From Anaeromyces robustus (taxonomy: Eukaryota > Neocallimastigomycota > Neocallimastigomycetes > Neocallimastigales > Neocallimastigaceae), in contig MCFG01000290.1 in NCBI GenBank assembly GCA_002104895.1, forward strand, positions 20,001 through 40,000: DNA of 20,000 nucleotides, in the 5' to 3' direction. The translations under genes were made by a program, and so were the position numbers. Shown in pieces: positions 10,194 through 17,265 of this stretch. Each line of letters opens with the position of its first letter. The stretch's first letter is position 1. The notes beneath the pieces were generated by a model. It ran no database searches and was not told the origin of the DNA. It saw nothing but the letters and a program-made list of their open reading frames with translations.

Positions 10194-10440
10194 GATGTAG
10201 TATTTCAATAATTAAAATAAAATAAACAAACAAAATAAACAACACAATATTAAAACATAATGTTTATGGATTTATTTTGTATTTTATTTAATATTTAAAT
10301 ATTTAATATTTTTCTTATTAATAATGACTCAAAGAGTAAAAATAATATTAATACATTTCTTTTATATTCAAGACTTATTCTAAATCATTACGTGATTGGT
10401 TTACTTATTTAAATAACAAAATATTTAACTATTACTATAA

Positions 10441-10610
10441 TTAAGTGAATACATAATTAGTATCTAAATAAAATCGTATTTATATCTAAGTGAACGAATA
10501 ACTAATATCTAAATAAATCTAACTAAGTGAATGAATAATTATAGACTAAATAATTCTATTAATAAAATAAGTAAATGAACAAATGTATTAATAACTAAAT
10601 AAATGAATAA
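10441..10610 (+). repeat. Divergent tandem repeat, about 37-45 bp units
   Basis: Successive units begin TTAAGTGAATACATAATTAG (10441), CTAAGTGAACGAATAACTAA (10486), CTAAGTGAATGAATAATTAT (10523) and a weaker AATAAGTAAATGAACAAATG (about 10566). Each is followed by a CTAAATAA-like segment. The units share a core, CTAAGTGAAYGAATAA, and have decayed by substitutions and indels. Confidence 0.6.
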
Positions 10611-10626
10611 TTTTCCAAATCAAAAA

Positions 10627-10697
10627 GGTAAAAGTAGGATTCAAACCAGTGATATCTATGATAAAGGTAGAAGTAGTTACCATTGAGCCACGAAGTT
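10627..10697 (-). pseudogene. Degenerate tRNA-like sequence with pol III A and B boxes
   Basis: On the minus strand, TGGCTCAATGG (10680-10690) is a perfect A-box match. GGTTTGAATCC (10637-10647) matches the B-box with one change. They are separated by 32 bases, the spacing of a standard tRNA. A TCTA..TAGA stem lies where the anticodon arm would be. The 7-base acceptor halves (AACTTCG and TTTTACC) do not pair, and neither does the D stem, so this is not a functional tRNA. It may be a tRNA pseudogene or the head of a tRNA-derived SINE. Confidence 0.45.
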
Positions 10698-10717
10698 CCT
10701 TAATGTCGTTGTTGTTG

Positions 10718-10756
10718 TAAGAAATACTAATTATTTGTTAATAATTATATTTCTTA
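10718..10756. other. Strong 16-bp hairpin beside the tRNA-like sequence
   Basis: TAAGAAATA (10718-10726) pairs with TATTTCTTA (10748-10756). Directly inside, AATTATT (10729-10735) pairs with AATAATT (10740-10746) around a TGTT loop, with only a small internal loop (CT opposite A). It is A/T-dominated but long. Confidence 0.6.
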
Positions 10757-11148
10757 ATCTTTATTGTAAAGTTTTGATTTGGTTTAAAGTTTAACTTGGT
10801 CGAAATGCTCAATAATCTAATACGTAGGGTGTTCACTAATATAAATTTTATTATAAGTTTTATTATAAATATAGTTTCTTTATTTAAATTTGTTTAATTA
10901 TTTTATAATTATATTTTATTAGATTATTATTAGGTTAATAATCTTACAAAGAATGTAAGAATACATATTTCATCAATCTTTTATACATTTCATTGAACAA
11001 TACAATAATATAAGTAAATTAATATTTATATTAATTATAGTAATATATATTAAAATAATATAAGATAAGAATATAATTTGTTAATAAAATAAAAGTATAA
11101 TTTATATTCAACTGTATTATTAATAAAATTAATAATAATTAAATTGTA

Positions 11149-11235
11149 TAAGGATTTGGGGCGCATAAACATGCTGAATAATAAATATTTAATAGATATA
11201 ATGTGGCTTATATCTATAATCCATTCAAATCCTTA
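11149..11235. other. Candidate three-way-junction RNA fold
   Basis: The outer arms TAAGGATTTG (11149-11158) and CAAATCCTTA (11226-11235) are perfectly complementary. Inside lie GCAT-AAAC-ATGC (11163-11174) and a perfect 10-bp hairpin, ATAGATATAA/TTATATCTAT (11192-11217), with loop TGTGGC. The sequence starts with an unusually G-rich GGGGCGC for this window. It matches no RNA family I can name; the hammerhead core CUGANGA/GAAA is absent. Confidence 0.5.
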
Positions 11236-11511
11236 ACATTTATAATTATTCTTAATAATTATAAATATATTTAAATATTAATCAATACATTCAATTAATA
11301 TATAAAATTATTTAATTTATATTTATATGTTTATTTATTTTATAATAGAAATTTATTTAATTAATTATTATTTATACATTTAGTTATTTATTATTTATCC
11401 AATTATACATTTAATAATTATATTTTTTGTAATAATTTGTCTTAATTATTTACATTATGTATTTAATGAGAATTTTTCTGTATTTTATTTTAAATAATAT
11501 TTATTAATTTA

Positions 11512-11590
11512 GTATCGATTTAGATCATATTTTATTTGTTTAATTTTCCGTGTATTTCCATGATCTAAATCAAACACAGGAAATCGGTAC
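11512..11590. other. Overlapping alternative stems
   Basis: GATTTAGATCAT (11517-11528) pairs perfectly over 12 bp with ATGATCTAAATC (11560-11571). The overlapping GTATCGATTT (11512-11521) can instead pair with AAATCGGTAC (11581-11590) with one G.U. The shared GATTT makes the two pairings partly exclusive, or allows an outer stem plus a shortened inner stem. Confidence 0.5.
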
Positions 11591-11613
11591 ATTAAGGTTT
11601 ATCCAGAATACTT

Positions 11614-11672
11614 TATTAAGTATGTGGTTTTACTTAATATATACGATGACCAATATGAATAGAATATTGGTC
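11614..11672. other. Two adjacent 9-bp hairpins
   Basis: TATTAAGTA (11614-11622) pairs with TACTTAATA (11631-11639) around loop TGTGGTTT. GACCAATAT (11648-11656) pairs with ATATTGGTC (11664-11672) around loop GAATAGA. The second has three G/C pairs. Confidence 0.55.
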
Positions 11673-11677
11673 GAAAA

Positions 11678-11732
11678 TTTATCTAGTTTTTTCTCCTAAT
11701 CTTTTTCTAGATAAAATAATTGTTAAGATTAG
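11678..11732. other. H-type pseudoknot arrangement
   Basis: Stem 1 is TTTATCTAG (11678-11686) with CTAGATAAA (11707-11715). Stem 2 is CTAATCTT (11696-11703), in the loop of stem 1, with AAGATTAG (11725-11732) downstream. Both stems are perfect and interleaved, which is the geometry of an H-type pseudoknot or of two mutually exclusive hairpins. Confidence 0.5.
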
Positions 11733-11750
11733 AAAACTTTTCTTATTTAA

Positions 11751-11809
11751 CCTTATTTTAAAAAATTATTATAAATAAGGCTCTTGAATTCTTTTTAAGA
11801 AATCAAGAG
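11751..11809. other. Two abutting hairpins
   Basis: CCTTATTT (11751-11758) pairs with AAATAAGG (11773-11780). The next base begins CTCTTGA-a-TTCTT (11781-11793), which pairs with AAGAATCAAGAG-like sequence ending at 11809, giving 12 bp with one bulged A. With no base between them, the two stems could stack coaxially. Confidence 0.55.
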
Positions 11810-11996
11810 TTATTATTATAAAATAATTATAATAATAATAATAATAATAATTTAGAAATAAAATTAATAAAACTATTTAATCATAAAATTACATTCAAAT
11901 AATAAAATTTTTAATACTTCTATATAACATTCTCACTATAGTTATTTTATAATAAACTCGACTCAAGATAAGTATAAATTTTTATTTTTAAAATTA

Positions 11997-12127
11997 AACT
12001 TAATAGAACAATTTATTAAGTTATAGAAAATAATTCTATTTAGAGATAGTTCTTAATAGAATTATTACAGTTGTGATAAAGAATGAACAATTAATCTTAA
12101 TTTCATTAAGATTACTAAATTCTTTGT
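11997..12127. other. Hairpin cluster
   Basis: AACTTAATA/TATTAAGTT (11997-12005, 12014-12022) is followed at once by ATAGAA/TTCTAT (12023-12028, 12034-12039). Then TAATCTTAA/TTAAGATTA (12092-12100, 12106-12114) is nested inside AAAGAAT/ATTCTTT (12078-12084, 12119-12125). These stems are mostly A/T, so each alone is weak evidence. Confidence 0.45.
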
Positions 12128-12179
12128 GGCTTGTAGAACTTTCCTACATTCTATATTAAATTGAAATTTCCAAAATATA

Positions 12180-12500
12180 TTACAATATAAAATTTATTAA
12201 TATTAAATTATATTATTAATATAAAAATTCAAAATATTATTACTAAAAATCAATATAAAAATTATGAATATCAATTAAATATATTATTATTAATACAAAT
12301 ATTTTATTATTAATATCAAAACAAAAATTATTAATATCAATAAATAAAAATTATAAAAATTATAAATTATTATTAATCAGCCACTTTTTATTAATATCAC
12401 TTATAAAAATTATTAATATGAATTTTATTATCAATATCAAAATATATTTATTAAAGTCAATTATAATAAATAATTAAATCAATTATATTATTATTAATCA
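12180..12500 (+). repeat. Diffuse TATTAATATCA-type repeat, G-poor strand
   Basis: Variants of AAAATTATTAATATCAA recur many times here. The plus strand continues G-poor and comparatively C-rich to about 12850, an asymmetry not seen in the flanking deserts. No gene is visible. Confidence 0.4.
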
Positions 12501-13862
12501 ATATATTATAAATATTAATTATAAAATAAAATAATTTTCATTCAATTTAATACTAAAAATTAGCCAAAAATTACTAATTACAATTACTTTTAAACATAAC
12601 CAACTTCCTTGCCATACAATAATTAGTAATAGTCCCTACCAAATTACACCCCAAATTAACTAAAATTATGCACTAAAATATATTTTAATTACAATTATTT
12701 TATACTATATTATATTAATGAAAATTATTTTTAATTCAATTGATTATAAAAATTTATATTAACAATATAAAACTACTTTTACAGAATTTTATTAATAATA
12801 CTTAACTAAACCACCACAAAAATATGTTATAAATTTTCAGTTACTTATATTAATTTTATAATAATAATAAATAATAAATAATTAAATAATATATAATTAT
12901 TATTTATAATAATAAAATAATAATTATATTAACAATTTAAAATCAATTTAAAATAATTTCTTTTACAATTCTATTAGTAATAGTTTAGTAAATTTTCTGT
13001 TAAAATTCTAAAATATTCTCTTAAATATATTAATAATTATAATAATAATAAAGAGATAGTAATTAATTATTATATAATAAATATTTATAATAATTAACTA
13101 ATAATTTTATTAACAATTTATATTCAATTTATTTTAGTTTTACTTAGTAATTATATTTTAAATTAGTTAGAAAATGTTAGATAGGCTTAACAAATTTTAA
13201 CTTGTAAAAAAAAAATATAAATACGTGTAATTTTTAAAATAATTTTTGAATTAGATCATTATCAATTAATCCTTAATCTTTTATTTTTTTATTGATCTTT
13301 AATAATTCTTAATATTAAAAACTTAATAAATAAAATAACTTTAAACTAAATAAAAATTTTAATTAACAAATCTTGAAGTATTTTTAAATATTTTGTTTGT
13401 TATAATCCATTTATTAATTTTATGAACCGTAACAGTTGATACCGTTACAATAATAATAAATAATTAATAATTAATAATATTCTAATAATTAATATTACAA
13501 AAGATAATCATAATCATAATACTTTAAAAACCATTACCCATAATAAAAGAAGAAAAAAAAAATTTTTTTTGTTTATTTTCAAAAAATAAATAATATATCA
13601 TCATTAAAAATAAAAATAAAAAATAAAACATAAAATAAAAATAATAAAACAACACAAACAATACAAAAATAAAAATATAAAATAAGAATAAAGAATAAAG
13701 AAATAAAATATATATATATATATATTTTTATATATATTTTTATATTTTAATTGTGTAATTTTTTTTTTCCTTTCTAATGTTAACTTATTGAATCTTTTCA
13801 TTTTTATATTTAATTATATTATTTATATTTCTTTATTAAGTTATTTTCATATTTTTCACATT

Positions 13863-14005
13863 AAATACTGTTAGTGGCCAGATCTGGTCATTATTCAATA
13901 GGTATCCCAACAATCTAACCAAGAGCGTCGAAGCTGACAATTCAGTAGGACAAGACAGTAGGTCACACGCATCTAATAATGATAATAACTTTCCAACTTG
14001 ATTTA
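13863..14005 (-). pseudogene. GC-richer island with a short open frame; possible gene or transposon relic
   Basis: This is the most GC-rich noncoding stretch in the right half (TGGCCAGATCTGGTC, GAGCGTCGAAGCTGAC). The minus strand is open across it and reads, in part, KLLSLLDACDLLSCPTELSA, then TLLVRLLGYLLNNDQIWPLT, a Leu-rich, helix-like composition unlike A/T noise. I recognise no family. A 44-base A run follows on the plus strand at 14170, which could mark a retroposed copy, but no target-site duplication is evident. Confidence 0.3.
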
Positions 14006-14168
14006 ATTTAATAATATACACTATACCATATGAAGTAATTATTAATTATTACTATCTATTAAATAATAAATTATTATTCTTTATTAGATTAAGTTTTAAT
14101 ATGTACAATTACTTTATAACATGTACTTTTTAAATTAAATTTAAATAAAATTTTCATTATTTTATTGC

Positions 14169-14169
<1 letters not shown>

Positions 14170-14213
<44 letters not shown>
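14170..14213 (+). repeat. Poly(A) tract, 44 bases
   Basis: This is the longest pure homopolymer in the window, about 165 bp beyond the GC-richer island. It may be a retroposition tail or slippage expansion. Confidence 0.9.
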
Positions 14214-14214
<1 letters not shown>

Positions 14215-14407
14215 ATTAAATATAATTCTTATATAATGCTAATCTAATCCCCTACTTGACTACTTGAGAGTAAAAAAGTGTATCACAAATCTCTATTACA
14301 TTATTCTTTGTTTTTTTTTATAATCTTTAAATATATAAAGATAAATAATTTTTTTAATAAAATGATTATCATGCTTATACTATGTGTTAATAAAAAACAA
14401 ATTATAT

Positions 14408-14428
14408 AATAAGTTCGGTAAACTTATT
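14408..14428. other. Perfect 8-bp hairpin, loop CGGTA
   Basis: AATAAGTT (14408-14415) pairs with AACTTATT (14421-14428). It is followed by a GGAAAATC/GATTTCC pair (14436-14459) with one bulge. It resembles the hairpins at 10169-12127 but lies outside that block. Confidence 0.4.
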
Positions 14429-14667
14429 CACAAATGGAAAATCCATAGAAAAGATTTCCTTTATTTTTACCAAAACCCAAACAATTATAATAAATGAATA
14501 ATAATTATTTATTATTAAATATTATTATTATTTATTATAATTTATTATCATTATTAGTACTACTATTATTTATTATTATTTATTAAATAATTATTATTTC
14601 AATATTATTATTATTATTTATTAAAATAATTATTATTTATACATAACCCAAGAATTTTATATATTAA

Positions 14668-14673
14668 CTAAAT

Positions 14674-14704
<31 letters not shown>
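14668..14704. repeat. (TTTA)n microsatellite
   Basis: Eight to nine perfect tetranucleotide units, the same motif as at 1996 and 2939. Confidence 0.85.
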
Positions 14705-14705
<1 letters not shown>

Positions 14706-15266
14706 TATATTTATTCTAAGATTTATTATTATTATATTATTATTATTTATTATAATATATAAAGTTTATTCATTTATATATAATTTTCATTCAATTGTTT
14801 ATTTATTTTATTTTTATTTAATTTTTTTTAAAAAAAAAAAAAAAAAAGGAATAATCTCTTGATTTGAAATTTAATTATTTGTTTTATATTATTCAATATT
14901 AAAATTTAAAACTCGTGAACAGTTTCAAAACATTAAATTTATTCAATATCATCATTAATTTATCATGAGTAACACGTGAATAATATAATGCCACAAATAT
15001 TTAATAAATTTACTAAAAATTCTTAAATATCAATTACAATTTTTATTTCATAAGCCATATATATTTAATATAATAAGGTTTAAAAAAATAAAACAATCTT
15101 TAAACAATCCTTAGACAAATTACAAATTATGTTTCATCCTTTTTTTTTTTTTTTTATAATTTGGTTTTGAAGTAGGAAAATCCTAATCATGATTTTTTTT
15201 TAATATTAATATTTATATAAAGTTCAACTTGCCACAAAAGGGAAAATCTCTTTAAAGGAAATAATA

Positions 15267-15290
15267 AGTAAAAGTAAAAGTAAAAGTAGA
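15267..15290 (+). repeat. (AAAAGT)n hexamer repeat
   Basis: About four units of AAAAGT-type sequence, ending AGTAGAAATAAA. It is followed by AATAAAACAA-type repeats to about 15350. Confidence 0.7.
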
Positions 15291-15639
15291 AATAAAAAAA
15301 AAAAAAAAAGAATAAAACAAAAATAAAACAAAAATAAAACCAATAAAACAAAAAAAAAATATTAACATAAAATATAAATATAAAATATAATATAATAGTT
15401 TATATATTTTAATTTAACATATTATAATAATATTTAATAATAATTAAATAATAATTATAATTTAACAATTTAATTTAAATATTAAAAAAATGATAAATAT
15501 AATTTAAGTATTAGAAATGGATTTTTATATATTTATTATTATTGATTCGATTCGTTAAAATAAAAAAAAAAAAAAAACATCATATGCAAAGAGACTACAC
15601 AAAGACTACACATCTCTTATTCTTAATCCTACCCATACC

Positions 15640-15690
15640 TATTTTCTATTTCTATTTCTATTTCTATTTCTATTTCCTATTTCTAATTGT
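15640..15690 (+). repeat. (TATTTC)n hexamer repeat
   Basis: At least six TATTTC units, with one TATTTCC variant. Related TTCTA pentamers recur at 15770-15802. They are not a telomeric repeat type known to me. Confidence 0.8.
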
Positions 15691-16879
15691 CGGGTTTTCC
15701 ATTTTTATACTTGATTTTTTAATTTTTAATTTTTATTTAACAAGTTTTTTCTTGAATTGGTAATATTGTATTCTATTCTATAATATATTCTATTCTATTC
15801 TAATATATTATAAGTTTTTTAGTTTAATTACTAAAAACTTTATTATTTATTATTAATTATAATAAAAAAAAATATGGTAATATTAATATAATAATAAATA
15901 AGTTAATTAATAGTTAATAAATAAATAAATAAATAAATATTTTATAATTTATATCCATATATTTTACACTATAAATAATTATATAATATTATATATTATA
16001 TTATATAATTTACTTATTATTAATATATTTTGAATTATAAATTCTTAATATAATAAAATATATAAAATAATAAATAAAATAATAAATAAATAAATGAAAT
16101 AAACAATTTATCTTAATTATTAATTTTTTTTGGTTTCTTATTTTTTTAAAACTTAAAAAACAAATTATTTTTTTTTTAAAAAATTATTATAAAATTTTCA
16201 AATTTAAATTATCATATATTATAATATATTTATAATATATTTATAATATAGCTTTAAAAAAATAAATATTACCATATGTTTATTTATTTATTTATTTATA
16301 ATAAATTAATCAATTATATAATTTATAATTTATAATAAGAATTATTTAATTATCCTTTAAATATATAAATATAATTTATATTTATTTATTTATTATCTAT
16401 TTATCTATTCATTTATTTATTTTATTTTATTTATTTATTTTATTTATTCATTCATTTAATTTTATTTGTTGCTTTTCAAATATTTTTTCTTTTTTATCTT
16501 TTTTACTATAAATAACCAAATAAATTTCTTTTTTATATTTAAAAAAAGTATTTTTTTTTTTTAATATCTTTTTTTTTATATATATATTACTACTCTATTT
16601 TTTTTTTCCTTTTTTGCTTTTTTTTTTTTTTTTGCTTTTTTTCTAGGTAGTTTTAAAGTTTTTTTTTTTTTTGTTTAAACTTTATTACAAATAAAGTAAA
16701 TTTATAATATTTTCTTATATTGTATAGAAATTTATATAAATATAATCATATTTCGATAAGTATAAATTAAAAATGTTATAGTTAATTCTTTATTTCATAT
16801 TTTTCTTTTTTTTCGAAAATTGCTAGTCATTTTAAATAAAGAAAGAAATAATAAAAAAAAATAAAATAAAATAAAATAA

Positions 16880-16978
16880 TATAGCACATATTGTTATATT
16901 AAAAAAAAAAAATAATACAGCACATATCGATATATTAAAAAAAAAAAAAATACATAGCATAATATCAATATATTATAG
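16880..16978 (+). repeat. 35-36 bp tandem repeat, 2.8 copies
   Basis: Units start at 16880 (TATAGCACATATTGTTATAT), 16916 (TACAGCACATATCGATATAT) and 16951 (TACATAGCATAATATCAATA). The first two end in a TTA plus A-run of 12-14. The third is degenerate. Confidence 0.7.
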
Positions 16979-17199
16979 TAAATGAAAAATTATTTTTAAT
17001 TTTCATTTTATTGTTCATTTAACAAATAAAATATTTTATTAAATATTTTATTAGTATAAATTAAAAAAAAAAAAGTAGTATATTTATCAAAAAAAAAAAA
17101 AAAAAAAAAAGATAACAAAAAAAAAAAAAGTAAAGAATATTTAAATAATATACCAACTAGAATTTATCATTTAACGAAACAATATTTATATACAAAAAA

Positions 17200-17242
17200 G
17201 AAAATAAGAAACTAAGAAAATAAGAAAATAAGAAAATAAGAG
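17200..17242 (+). repeat. (TAAGAAAA)n octamer repeat just upstream of the ankyrin start
   Basis: Four to five octamer units run to within about 25 bp of ATG 17266, presumably in the 5' UTR. They also carry in-frame stops that close the reading frame upstream of that ATG. Confidence 0.8.
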
Positions 17243-17265
17243 AAAAAAAAAAAAGAAAAAAAAAC

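Larger units (their letters stand above)
10115..13205. other. Compositional block rich in GC-containing hairpins; decayed mobile element or structured RNA locus
   Basis: Between the 17-base A run ending at 10111 and the 10-base A run at 13206, I find no homopolymer of 8 or more, whereas such runs are frequent on both sides. The block holds a tRNA-like sequence (10627-10697), divergent tandem repeats (10441-10610, 12180-12500) and many inverted repeats with G/C pairs concentrated at 10169-12127. It has no ORF above about 60 codons. It may be an old insertion or a non-coding RNA locus. Its identity is unknown. Confidence 0.5.
13206..17265. other. Gene-free A/T desert before the ankyrin gene
   Basis: Contents noted are a GC-richer island (13863-14005), a 44-base A run (14170-14213), a small hairpin (14408-14428), a TTTA microsatellite (about 14668-14704), a TATTTC hexamer array (15640-15690), an AAAAGT array (15267-15290), a 36-bp tandem repeat (16880-16978) and poly(T)/poly(A) stretches. 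The frames at 13604-13801 and 15542-15763 are I/F/Y/K-only translations of A/T-rich repeats and are not genes. Confidence 0.7.

Noticed and set aside
10441-10610. CRISPR-like array
   Set aside because: Units are contiguous and diverged with no conserved repeat/spacer alternation, in a eukaryotic genome.
10627-10697. Functional tRNA gene
   Set aside because: Acceptor and D stems do not pair in either register I tried; only the promoter boxes and part of the anticodon arm survive.
11149-11235. Hammerhead or twister ribozyme; group I or group II intron core in the hairpin block
   Set aside because: CUGANGA/GAAA and twister core are missing, and I found no convincing P/Q/R/S or domain V sequence between 11149 and 12127.
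13604-13801. 65-codon minus-strand ORF
   Set aside because: F/Y/I/K-only translation of A/T microsatellite sequence with no domain.
15640-15690. Telomeric repeat
   Set aside because: TATTTC is not G/T-rich and lies internally among other simple repeats.
15542-15763. 73-codon plus-strand ORF
   Set aside because: It lacks an ATG at the given start and translates a poly-K run plus the TATTTC repeat into YFYFYF.
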